DNA of 53,005 nucleotides, taken from NCBI GenBank assembly GCA_013349615.1, contig DUZJ01000016.1, positions 1 to 53,005 of the forward strand, given 5' to 3'. Shown in pieces: positions 26,230 to 34,426 of this stretch; positions within the stretch are counted from its first letter, which is position 1; every line of letters starts with the position of its first letter. The translations under genes and the position numbers were made by a program. The DNA is from Planctomycetota bacterium (GTDB lineage: Bacteria > Planctomycetota > Phycisphaerae > Sedimentisphaerales > Anaerobacaceae). The notes under the pieces were generated by a model that was given only the letters and a program-made list of their open reading frames with translations, had not been told where the DNA came from and made no database searches.

Positions 26230-27933
26230 ATGTTAAAAAATGGATTGATTAAACGAACACTCATAGTATGGCTGGGACCGGCAGTATTTTTACTTGCAAC
26301 TTGTTCTGCCAGGCAAGCCACAATCGGCAGAAAAAAGTCCGCGGATTTTTTAAACGCTGACAAGCAGGACATACAACAATGGCGTGAAATGAAATTCGGT
26401 CTGTTTATCCATTGGGGCCCGGTCAGTCTGAAAGGAACCGAGATCGGCTGGTCCCGCGGCGGCGAACGACGGGGGCGCAGCGGCAAAGGCCAAATTCCCG
26501 CTGAGGAATATGACAACCTGTACAAGCAGTTCAATCCCGTCAAGTTCGACGCCGATGAGTGGGTACAGGTCGCCAAGGATGCCGGTATGAAGTACCTGGT
26601 ATTCACCTCAAAACATCACGATGGCTTCTCGATGTTCGACAGCAAACTAACAGAATACAAAATCACTAAATCACCGTTCAAACGCGACGTAGTCAGGGAG
26701 CTGGCCGATGCCTGCCACAAGGCCGGATTAAGACTCGGCTTCTACTACTCGCCTGTCGATTGGTACCACCCTGACTATCGCACGGAGAACCACGCTCGCT
26801 ACATCGAGTTTCTCCACGGCCAGATTCGCGAGCTGTGCACCAACTATGGAAAACTCGACATAATGTGGTTCGATGGCCTGGGCGGCTCGGCAAAAGACTG
26901 GGACTCCGAAAATCTCTTTAGGATGATTCGCCGGCTTCAGCCTCATATCATCATCAACAACCGCGCAGGTCTGGCGGCCGACCACGACACTCCGGAACAG
27001 CGTATCGGCAAATTCCAGACCGGCCGACCCTGGGAGACCTGCATGACAATCTGTCGCCAGTGGGCATGGAAACCGAATGACCAGATGAAGTCGCTCAAGC
27101 AGTGCATCCAGACACTCGTCAAGACTGTAGGTGGTGACGGCAATTTACTGTTCAATGTCGGCCCAATGCCCGATGGCCGAATCGAGCCGCGACAAGTCGA
27201 CAGACTTCGAGAAATGGGCCGAAGGCTACAGAAATATGGCCAAAGTATCTATGGCACCCGCGGCGGACCGTTCAAAACCGGCTCATGGGGAGCCAGTACG
27301 CACAAGGACAAAACCATTTATATCCACGTTTTTAATTGGGACGGTGACACCCTTACACTGCCGCCAATCCCCAAGAAAATCATAGCCAGCTCGGTGCTGA
27401 CCGGCGGTACTGCAACCGTCAAACAAAACAAAGAGTCCATCGAGATTTCCATCCCGAATGCCTATCAACAGGAGCTCGATACTATCATCAAGCTGCAACT
27501 GGACGGCCCCGCAAGCGAGATTGCCCCTGTCAGTATGCTGTCGGCTTCCCTGGCATATCGCAAAAAGGTCAAGGCATCCAACGTATATCAGAACATGCAT
27601 CAGTACAGTGGCGACAAGGCTGTGGATGACGATCCATCCACCCGTTGGGCCACAGATACGGGTACGAATCAAGCCCGGCTGGAAGTGGACATGGGCAAGC
27701 CAATGACGTTCGACCGTGCGAGCATCAGTGAAGAATTCGACCGTATTCAGAAATTCGAGCTGCAACACAGGAACGACGAGCAATGGCGAACGTTCGCTCA
27801 AGGCACGAAAATCGGTAAGAAACTGAAACTGGAATTCTCGCCGGTCACCGCTCGCCACGTTCGGCTGAACATTCTCGACGCGACTGAAGGTCCGACAATC
27901 CGGGAGTTTCAGCTTTTCGCACCAAAGAAGTGA
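26230..27933 (+). CDS. GH29-family alpha-L-fucosidase-like lipoprotein with F5/8C domain
   Basis: A 567-aa exported glycosidase. The N-terminus has a lipobox-like LLATCS, so it is probably a lipoprotein. The GH29 barrel shows MKFGLFIHWGPVS, YLVFTSKHHDGFSMFDS, GFYYSPVDWYHPDY and LDIMWFDG, whose Asp is the expected nucleophile. Then come NNRAG, WETCMTI, and NLLFNVGPMPDGRI typical of the family. A beta-sandwich follows, then a discoidin-like F5/8C domain at about residues 450-565 (KAVDDDPSTRWATD, FELQHRND, ARHVRLNILDATEGPTIREFQLF). This module likely binds sugar. Exact substrate is open, since GH29 includes several linkage specificities. Confidence 0.9.
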   Translation: MLKNGLIKRTLIVWLGPAVFLLATCSARQATIGRKKSADFLNADKQDIQQWREMKFGLFIHWGPVSLKGTEIGWSRGGERRGRSGKGQIPAEEYDNLYKQFNPVKFDADEWVQVAKDAGMKYLVFTSKHHDGFSMFDSKLTEYKITKSPFKRDVVRELADACHKAGLRLGFYYSPVDWYHPDYRTENHARYIEFLHGQIRELCTNYGKLDIMWFDGLGGSAKDWDSENLFRMIRRLQPHIIINNRAGLAADHDTPEQRIGKFQTGRPWETCMTICRQWAWKPNDQMKSLKQCIQTLVKTVGGDGNLLFNVGPMPDGRIEPRQVDRLREMGRRLQKYGQSIYGTRGGPFKTGSWGASTHKDKTIYIHVFNWDGDTLTLPPIPKKIIASSVLTGGTATVKQNKESIEISIPNAYQQELDTIIKLQLDGPASEIAPVSMLSASLAYRKKVKASNVYQNMHQYSGDKAVDDDPSTRWATDTGTNQARLEVDMGKPMTFDRASISEEFDRIQKFELQHRNDEQWRTFAQGTKIGKKLKLEFSPVTARHVRLNILDATEGPTIREFQLFAPKK

Positions 27934-27952
27934 TAAAAAGGGAGTTTGAATT

Positions 27953-29338
27953 ATGGCAGATAAATTCGATTGTGTAGTAATCGGCAGCGGTCCGGGCGGC
28001 TACGCCGCCGCTATTAGATGCGCACAAAGAGGTGCTTCGGTGGCAGTTGTCGAAATAGGTTTTATTGGCGGCACATGCTTGAATTGCGGATGTATCCCGT
28101 TGAAGGCATTGCTTGCATCAGCCCACACCTTGCTGCTAACAAAACATGCGGTTCTGATGGGAGTTGACGTCGCCACAGCTACCGCTAACTGGCCGAAAAT
28201 GCAGGCCAGAAAGGACACCATAGTAACCGCTTTTCGCAAAGGCCTGACGGGCTTAATCCAAAGCCACAACATAAAGATAGTGCAAGGCCGGGCTGTTGTA
28301 ACCGCGCCAGGTAAAATTAAAATTGAGACGAATAATTCGCTGATGGAAATTCAGGCCGACACAATAATCCTCGCCACCGGCTCAGAGCCGATTCAAATTC
28401 CGGCAATACCGTTTGACGGCCAGACCGTTATCAGCAGTAAAGAGGCACTGACACTGGAGCAAATACCAGAATCGATGGTAATCGTAGGCGGTGGTGTAAT
28501 CGGCTGCGAAATGGCCTGCGTATATGCCGCCGCAGGAACAAAAGTAACTATCGTAGAAGCCCTTTCCCAATTGATTCCTATGGAGGATGAATGGGTTGGC
28601 CGGCTAATTGAGCGTGAATTCAAGAAGCTCGGCATCGACGCCCTGACCAGCCAGAAGGTTACCTCGGTCAACACGACCGCCGGACTGGCAAAAGTAACTC
28701 TTGAAAGCGGCCAGACAATCGAGGCCGAAAAGCTGTTAGTCTCAGTTGGCCGTAAACCTGTCGTGGACAAAGAAACCATCGAAGCCCTGAATCTGAAAAT
28801 GTCCGATTCCGCAATCGCTGTAAATGAAAAAATGGCAACCAATGTCCCCGGCGTTTATGCTATCGGCGACGCTGTGGGTACGACTTTTTTGGCCCACGGC
28901 GCTTTTGCCGAGGCCGAAGCCGCTGCGGTCAATGCCACAGGCGGCGAAGAAAAAATAGCTGACTACTCGCTTATACCGCGTGCTGTATATACATTCCCTG
29001 AAATCGCATCCGTCGGCAAAACCGAACAAACCTGCAAAGACGATGGACTCGATATCTCTGTCGGTAAGTCATTTTTCAAAGCCAATGGCCGAAGCGTCGC
29101 CGAGAATGAAACCGTCGGCCAGATAAGGGTTTTAAAGGATAACTCGACTAACAAAATCATCGGCGTTACAATGGTCGGCGCAATGGTAACCGAGTTGATA
29201 GCCGCCGCGAGACTGCTTATAGGCAGTACCGAGAAAATCACCGAAATCAGCTTCCCGCATCCGACGGTTTCAGAAGTGCTCAAGGAAGCCGCCGAAGACG
29301 CCTTCGCCCTGAGCTTACACAATCCACCAAAAGTATAA
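27953..29338 (+). CDS. lpdA: Dihydrolipoyl dehydrogenase (E3)
   Basis: A 461-aa FAD-dependent disulfide reductase that reoxidises lipoyl groups of 2-oxoacid dehydrogenases or the glycine cleavage system. FAD site VIGSGPGGYAAAIRCA; redox disulfide in GGTCLNCGCIPLKALL, with an extra Cys between the redox pair (C-L-N-C-G-C where most have a Val). NAD site VIVGGGVIGCEMACVYAAAGTKVTIVE; the FAD-ribityl motif YAIGDA; C-terminal HPTVSEVLKEAAEDA with the catalytic His. An adequate Shine-Dalgarno (GGGAG) precedes the ATG. It sits next to the lipoate synthesis gene, a natural functional link. E1/E2 genes are not in the window. Confidence 0.95.
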   Translation: MADKFDCVVIGSGPGGYAAAIRCAQRGASVAVVEIGFIGGTCLNCGCIPLKALLASAHTLLLTKHAVLMGVDVATATANWPKMQARKDTIVTAFRKGLTGLIQSHNIKIVQGRAVVTAPGKIKIETNNSLMEIQADTIILATGSEPIQIPAIPFDGQTVISSKEALTLEQIPESMVIVGGGVIGCEMACVYAAAGTKVTIVEALSQLIPMEDEWVGRLIEREFKKLGIDALTSQKVTSVNTTAGLAKVTLESGQTIEAEKLLVSVGRKPVVDKETIEALNLKMSDSAIAVNEKMATNVPGVYAIGDAVGTTFLAHGAFAEAEAAAVNATGGEEKIADYSLIPRAVYTFPEIASVGKTEQTCKDDGLDISVGKSFFKANGRSVAENETVGQIRVLKDNSTNKIIGVTMVGAMVTELIAAARLLIGSTEKITEISFPHPTVSEVLKEAAEDAFALSLHNPPKV

Positions 29339-29350
29339 AAAAAGAGATTC

Positions 29351-29451
29351 GCCACAGAGAACACAAAGAAAAATTAAGAGTAAAAGTGAAGGAAAATGGA
29401 TTCCTGCTTTCGCAGGAATGACAATATTAAGAACTCTGCGGCCTCTGTGGC
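29351..29451. repeat. Nested hairpin element between lpdA and lipB-lipA
   Basis: Outer 9-bp arms GCCACAGAG (29351-29359) and CTCTGTGGC (29443-29451) enclose an inner hairpin ATTCCTGC-TTTC-GCAGGAAT (29400-29419). The inner hairpin plus GACAAT (26 bp, 29400-29425) is identical, in opposite orientation, to 41549-41574. Confidence 0.75.
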
Positions 29452-29460
29452 AAAAAATCA

Positions 29461-31011
29461 ATGAAGTCTTTGGCTGTAAAACTCGAAAATTGGAAATCTG
29501 AAATCGGAAATTCTCTTCATATTTACGATTGCGGCCTTTCCGATTATCGGCAGGTTTTGCAGCAGCAGCACCAGTTGCGTGACAAAAGACGTCGGGGCGA
29601 AATACCAGATACCATTTTAATCGCCGAGCACCCCCCTGTCATTACCCTTGGTGCCCGGCAAAGCGCCAACAAGCTGCTGGTCAGCCGCGATAGCCTCACA
29701 CAACAAGATATTGATGTAGTTGATATTCGCAGAGGCGGCGGTGCAACAGCCCACAATCCAGGCCAGCTCGTCTTTTACCCGATTTTACACCTGCAGGAGC
29801 TTGGCCTCGGCATTAGCGAATATATCCGAGAGCTCGAAGCGATAGGTTCGGAACTGCTGAAAGAATTAGGCGTCCGGAGCGCGAGGCGAAAAGGTTTTCC
29901 CGGCTTATGGGCCGGCACAAAAAAAATTGCTTCTATCGGTGTACGCGTATCGAAGTTCGTAACCTATCACGGTATGGCAATAAACATTGAAAATGACCTG
30001 AGCATATTCGATTTTCTAACGCCGTGCGGCCTGGACGGCGTAGAAATGACGTCGGTCCTGAATGAAACAGGCAAACGCTACCCAATGAGCCATATCAGGA
30101 AAAAGTTGACCCAACTGCTTATAAACCATTTCTCTGCGTCCAACGAACCACGAATCACGAGCTACAGGCAGCGAAAATTACCGCCGTGGCTGCGCAGGCC
30201 CTTGCCGGCCGGTGAGAGCTACAATCGCACAAACAGCATATTAAGCTCTCTCGGCCTTGAGACAATATGCGTTAACGCCAACTGTCCCAATCGCGGCGAG
30301 TGCTGGGATAGAGGCACGGCAACAGTCTTGATTTTGGGTAATGTCTGCACGCGAAGTTGTAAATTTTGCTCGGTAGCGACCGGCAAACCCAACCCTCCGG
30401 ACCCGACCGAGCCGGCCCGAATAACCGAAATGGCAAAACAAATGGGCCTGAAATACCTCGTGATTACCAGCGTTGACCGCGATGATTTATCGGACGGCGG
30501 CGCCGGCCATTTTCGCGATTGCATTAACAAAGCAAGAGCCGAATGCCCGAATATCAAATTTGAGATATTGACACCTGACTTCCGTAACTGCCAGGCTCGG
30601 GCCATAGCCATTCTACGGGAAGCTATACCCTTTGTATTCGCCCACAATGTCGAAACGGTACCGTCTCTGTACCCAACCGTTAGAGCCGGAGGAAACTATC
30701 AACGCTCCTTGAATTTGCTTAAAATGGCCAGAGAAAGCTACGATGGTATCCAGACCAAATCATCAATTATGCTCGGATTGGGCGAAACAGACGATGAGGT
30801 CGAACAGGTCCTGTTAGATTTGCGCAACGTAGGCTGCGACAGAATCACAATCGGCCAATATCTGAAGCCATCAAAGGATTCACTTGAAGTTGTCGAATAC
30901 ATAACGCCTGCCAAATTCGACTTCTGGAAGCAAAGAGCAATCGGATTGGGATTTTCCTTTTGTTTGTCTTCGCCGTTTGCTCGCAGCTCATATTTTGCGG
31001 AGCAAGAATAA
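29461..31011 (+). CDS. LipB-LipA fusion: octanoyltransferase and lipoyl synthase in one chain
   Basis: A 516-aa protein carrying both steps of de novo lipoylation. Residues about 20-225 are LipB: LIAEHPPVITLGAR, RGGGATAHNPGQLVFYPI, KKIASIGVRV (active Lys) and YHGMAINIENDL, with the acyl-accepting Cys189 in TPCGLDG. Residues about 230-515 are LipA: RKLPPWLRRPLP, the auxiliary cluster C270/C275/C281 (CVNANCPNRGEC), the radical SAM cluster C296/C300/C303 (CTRSCKFC), HNVETVPSLYPTVR, TKSSIMLGLGET and RSSY near the end. All catalytic residues are present in both halves and there is no frameshift between them. No clear Shine-Dalgarno is seen before the ATG. Confidence 0.93.
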   Translation: MKSLAVKLENWKSEIGNSLHIYDCGLSDYRQVLQQQHQLRDKRRRGEIPDTILIAEHPPVITLGARQSANKLLVSRDSLTQQDIDVVDIRRGGGATAHNPGQLVFYPILHLQELGLGISEYIRELEAIGSELLKELGVRSARRKGFPGLWAGTKKIASIGVRVSKFVTYHGMAINIENDLSIFDFLTPCGLDGVEMTSVLNETGKRYPMSHIRKKLTQLLINHFSASNEPRITSYRQRKLPPWLRRPLPAGESYNRTNSILSSLGLETICVNANCPNRGECWDRGTATVLILGNVCTRSCKFCSVATGKPNPPDPTEPARITEMAKQMGLKYLVITSVDRDDLSDGGAGHFRDCINKARAECPNIKFEILTPDFRNCQARAIAILREAIPFVFAHNVETVPSLYPTVRAGGNYQRSLNLLKMARESYDGIQTKSSIMLGLGETDDEVEQVLLDLRNVGCDRITIGQYLKPSKDSLEVVEYITPAKFDFWKQRAIGLGFSFCLSSPFARSSYFAEQE

Positions 31012-31080
31012 AATATACGGGGAACCACCCACCGCCATTATCGGACATAACATTTTTTTACCTTAGTCTGTTTTCTCGCT

Positions 31081-31109
31081 TTGTTTTCACAGCAAACATT
31101 TCTTATACT
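31081..31109 (+). promoter_or_regulatory. Possible promoter of the PilX-like gene
   Basis: TTGTTT (31081-31086) and TATACT (31104-31109) are 17 bp apart. The -10 is good, the -35 weak. Two direct copies of AGAGTGTTTTCC (31147-31158 and 31166-31177) follow in the leader. Confidence 0.4.
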
Positions 31110-31187
31110 TTAGGTGTCATTTAGAAGTGACTTAAACTGCCTTTAAGAGAGTGTTTTCCAGTAATAGAGTGTTTTCCGGGGGGGAAA

Positions 31188-32582
31188 ATGAGATCTGTAA
31201 GGAAAATACTGTGCCGAAGGCAGCATGGTGCTGCATTTATCATATCAATGATATTCGTACTCGTATTTTCGGCGTTGGCTGTCAGCATTGCAACGCTGTC
31301 GGGTACGAATCTACAGATAGCCGATAACCAGTGCAAAGCCAATCGCGCTCTCGGCTGTGCCGAGTCCGGTCTCGATACACTCCGCTTCTGGCTCGGGCGC
31401 ATTTCTATGCCAGGCATGACACAGCAAAACGACAGATTTAGCTGTCTGGCGAACTTTCTGCATACAGATTTGGCGGCATATGGCATTTCAAATATTCTGG
31501 CAACGTACGACTACGATGCTGACAACTCGACCATTACTATTACAGATGTTGTGCTGGAATCTTCAGCGGGGCAATCTTTTTCTTCGCAAATTCAGCAAAC
31601 AAATAACATCGATAAACTACAAATGGACGTAACCGGTTCTTCCGGAACGGTGCAACGAACTATAAGGGTCAATTACAATTTCGGAACAAGGGCCCATACA
31701 GTTTTTGACTATGGTGTTGCAACCAGAGGGGCCCTGGAATTGCAAGGTAACATCACTATGGGCGGTGCAAATGCATTCCTCGATGCCGGTGTCTATATCG
31801 AAAGCACAGACCCAACTGCACTTTCAATCTTGGGTAATTCCTCGATCGCCGGTGATGTCCACATCACAGAACAGGATGCCATTGTTACACTCCAGGGCGG
31901 ACAGGCTTCGATTGGCGGCGAAACAGGCCAGGATGCTATAGATAATCACGTCAATTTTGGCGCCCCTTCAACCGAGTTTCCGGTCCCTGAGCCAAACTAT
32001 TTCAGAGACTATGTTCAGAATACTTACGACCCCAACAATGTATTGTCGGCATACGACAACGTATTAATACCCGCCGGAACCAATCCCCAATTCGTTTCCG
32101 TAACATTTAGAGGCGTCGTCTTCATTGAGGCCCCCAACATTGTTCATTTTGGTGGAAATACAGAAATAACCGGTATCATCGTCGGCAATGGTGATTTGAA
32201 TGATAATTCCGGAACAAACCTGATATGGTTCAGCGGCACCGTCACCAGTCATCCTGTCACCGACCTGCCCGCTGAACCGCAATTTGACCAGCTCCGAGAA
32301 GAAACCGGCACGTTCCTTATGGCCCCGGGCTTTAAGGCCGTTTTTTGGGGCAACTTCGATACTCTCAATGGCGCCATAGCTTCAAATGGAATCGAATTCG
32401 GAGGAAACGCAGGTGGAACAATTGACGGCTCGATAATAAATTATTCTGATGAGCCGATGATAGTAACCGGCTCTAGCGACCTGTTTTTCAGCCGTTCAGG
32501 TACCGCCCAGATGCCGGCTGGTTTCGGGCCTGAAATAATACTGTATTACGTTCCCAGCTCTTATTCTGAAGTTGTGCTTTAA
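31188..32582 (+). CDS. PilX-like prepilin-related protein
   Basis: A 464-aa protein with a PilX-type N-terminus: a short basic leader, then AAFIISMIFVLVFSALAVSIATL as the single hydrophobic helix, followed by NRALGCAESGLDTLRFW, the usual amphipathic continuation. The remaining 380 residues are a beta-rich, Gly/Asn/Thr-rich passenger with repeated short strands (GALELQGNITMGGANAF, GNSSIAGDVHITE, GGNTEITGIIVGNG). Such minor-pilin-like proteins are often seen on planctomycete and deltaproteobacterial surfaces. G(H)GAAF is a plausible prepilin peptidase site. The GGGGGGG run four bases before the ATG is a strong ribosome site. No other pilus gene is nearby. Confidence 0.75.
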   Translation: MRSVRKILCRRQHGAAFIISMIFVLVFSALAVSIATLSGTNLQIADNQCKANRALGCAESGLDTLRFWLGRISMPGMTQQNDRFSCLANFLHTDLAAYGISNILATYDYDADNSTITITDVVLESSAGQSFSSQIQQTNNIDKLQMDVTGSSGTVQRTIRVNYNFGTRAHTVFDYGVATRGALELQGNITMGGANAFLDAGVYIESTDPTALSILGNSSIAGDVHITEQDAIVTLQGGQASIGGETGQDAIDNHVNFGAPSTEFPVPEPNYFRDYVQNTYDPNNVLSAYDNVLIPAGTNPQFVSVTFRGVVFIEAPNIVHFGGNTEITGIIVGNGDLNDNSGTNLIWFSGTVTSHPVTDLPAEPQFDQLREETGTFLMAPGFKAVFWGNFDTLNGAIASNGIEFGGNAGGTIDGSIINYSDEPMIVTGSSDLFFSRSGTAQMPAGFGPEIILYYVPSSYSEVVL

Positions 32583-32631
32583 GTTTCGATGTTGATTAAT
32601 TTCATTTAAAAGAAAGTTAAGGTGAAAAAAG

Positions 32632-34062
32632 ATGAAAGACAAAAAAATAACAATCTGTTTTATTGCGGTTCTAATCGCCAATTCGGCACTTGCAGCCACT
32701 TACTATGTGTCCGAAGAAGATGGCACCATTCAAGCCGCCATCGATGCCTGTGAAGATTTCGATACTGTCGTCATCGCCCCGGGAACATACCGCGGCTTGG
32801 GTAATTGCGGCATAAACTTCAATGGCAAGGCAATCACGGTCCGCAGCACCGACCCCACCGACTCCCAAATCGTAAATAGCACCATCATCGACTGTGCAGG
32901 CATTGCGCGTGGCTTCGTTTTTAACACGTGGGAAAAGGCCGATTCAAAAGTAGCCGGACTCACCATCATCAATGGAGTTGCTATGGTAGGCGGCGCAATT
33001 TACTCCTCCAACAATAGCAGCCCCTCGATTACCAACTGTGTCATCAGGAATAATTCAGCAATCTACGGCGGCGGTATTGCATGTATAAATGGCAAAAGTC
33101 ATCCTGTGATTACTAACTGTCAAATCATAGCAAACTCAGCATCGATCTTTGGCGGGGGCGGCATATACTTAAATGGAAGCAGTCCCACAATAAAAAATTG
33201 CATTATCAGTGGAAACGCCGCACCAGAAGGCGGCGCAATCTACAGCCACAATGCCGGTAATCCGCTTATTTCCAATTGCACTATCAGCACAAACACAGCT
33301 TCCAACTCGGCTGGAGCCATCTACTGCTACAAATCAAGCAACCTGATGATAAGTCACAGTATTCTCTGGGGCAATACCGCTCCGAGCGCACCGGAAATAT
33401 TGGTCGGCAACCTGGGAGCCGCTACCTCAATCCGGATTTCATACTGCGACATCCAGGGTGGCCAGACGAGTGTGATACTTGATAACGAATGCACCGTCGA
33501 CTGGGGCCAGGGCAACATAGATATTGCCCCCCAATTTGTCGACCCAGGCTACATCGATAACAACGGACACTATGTTGAGGGCGACTACCATTTGCTTGAT
33601 GGCTCTCCCTGCATTGATGCCGGCGACTCTGGGTTTGTCGCAAAGCCCGGCGAAACTGATATCGATGGAAACCCACGGATATTAGGCGAGAAAATAGACC
33701 TCGGAGGTGACGAATTTGTGCCGCCGATACCTGCCGTTGTTAAAATAATGCCCAAAACTCTAAATCTCCGAAGCAATGGAAATTGGATTAGCTGTACTAT
33801 CCAGTTTCCCGACGGCTATGATATTGGCGATATAGATACCGACACTATTGTTCTAAATGGAGAAGAAATTAACCCCGCCCCCACGTGGAGCGGAACTGGT
33901 GAAGATTCAAACAAGCTGCTTATCAAACTTGACCGTTCAGAAATCCAAGATATGCTGGAAACTGCGGAAAGCCCCGTCTCGCTCAGAGTCGCGGGCAAGC
34001 TTAATGATGGTTCGGACTTTGCGGGAACCGACACAATCAGGGTACTAAAGCGGGGTCAGTAA
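32632..34062 (+). CDS. Secreted right-handed beta-helix protein
   Basis: A 476-aa exported protein. Signal peptide residues 1-22 (ANSALA-ATYYV). A parallel beta-helix follows (about residues 25-330), with the N-terminal cap TIQAAIDACEDFDTVVIAPGTYRG and rungs such as SPSITNCVIRNNSAIYGGGIAC, each ending in NCxI. Then comes the SPCIDAGDSG...DIDGNPRI..DLGGDE motif common to choice-of-anchor/parallel-helix proteins. The last 110 residues are an Ig-like beta domain (VKIMPKTLNLRSNGNWISC). The protein resembles polysaccharide lyase or carbohydrate-binding folds, but no catalytic residue set can be named. It lies 49 bases after the PilX-like gene and is probably cotranscribed. Confidence 0.85.
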   Translation: MKDKKITICFIAVLIANSALAATYYVSEEDGTIQAAIDACEDFDTVVIAPGTYRGLGNCGINFNGKAITVRSTDPTDSQIVNSTIIDCAGIARGFVFNTWEKADSKVAGLTIINGVAMVGGAIYSSNNSSPSITNCVIRNNSAIYGGGIACINGKSHPVITNCQIIANSASIFGGGGIYLNGSSPTIKNCIISGNAAPEGGAIYSHNAGNPLISNCTISTNTASNSAGAIYCYKSSNLMISHSILWGNTAPSAPEILVGNLGAATSIRISYCDIQGGQTSVILDNECTVDWGQGNIDIAPQFVDPGYIDNNGHYVEGDYHLLDGSPCIDAGDSGFVAKPGETDIDGNPRILGEKIDLGGDEFVPPIPAVVKIMPKTLNLRSNGNWISCTIQFPDGYDIGDIDTDTIVLNGEEINPAPTWSGTGEDSNKLLIKLDRSEIQDMLETAESPVSLRVAGKLNDGSDFAGTDTIRVLKRGQ

Positions 34063-34426
34063 AGTGAATGTTTCGAGTTTGATGAGCCCGATTTCGTATG
34101 TGTCAGTGCACTAAGATTTTCGCCAAATCAGCGAAGTTCGTCTCTGCGCCTGTATCACATCCCCCCATTGCTCAAAAGTAATATCACACTGATTTCCACT
34201 ACCAATATAGCATCCAGATTCAGCTTTTTTCTACACAATCTGACTACGCGGATGTCCAGCTAACAACCGATGCCGAGTTATATTTAAGAATCGGTTCTTC
34301 TTACCCGGCTTATCATCTTTTCTTATTTGACAGCTCAATCTCAATGTGGTCTAATTCGCCGCAATAAAGAGTCGCATTGGGCATGGATGTTCATTGAAAT
34401 GGCAGAAAAGAACAGGAGAATTTAGT
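34063..34426. other. Intergenic region before carB
   Basis: A gap of about 360 bases. It holds the carB promoter at 34327-34355. No gene or regulatory RNA is recognised in the rest. Confidence 0.6.
34327..34355 (+). promoter_or_regulatory. Sigma-70 promoter of carB
   Basis: Perfect TTGACA (34327-34332), a 17-bp spacer and TCTAAT (34350-34355), about 72 bases before the ATG. Confidence 0.75.
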
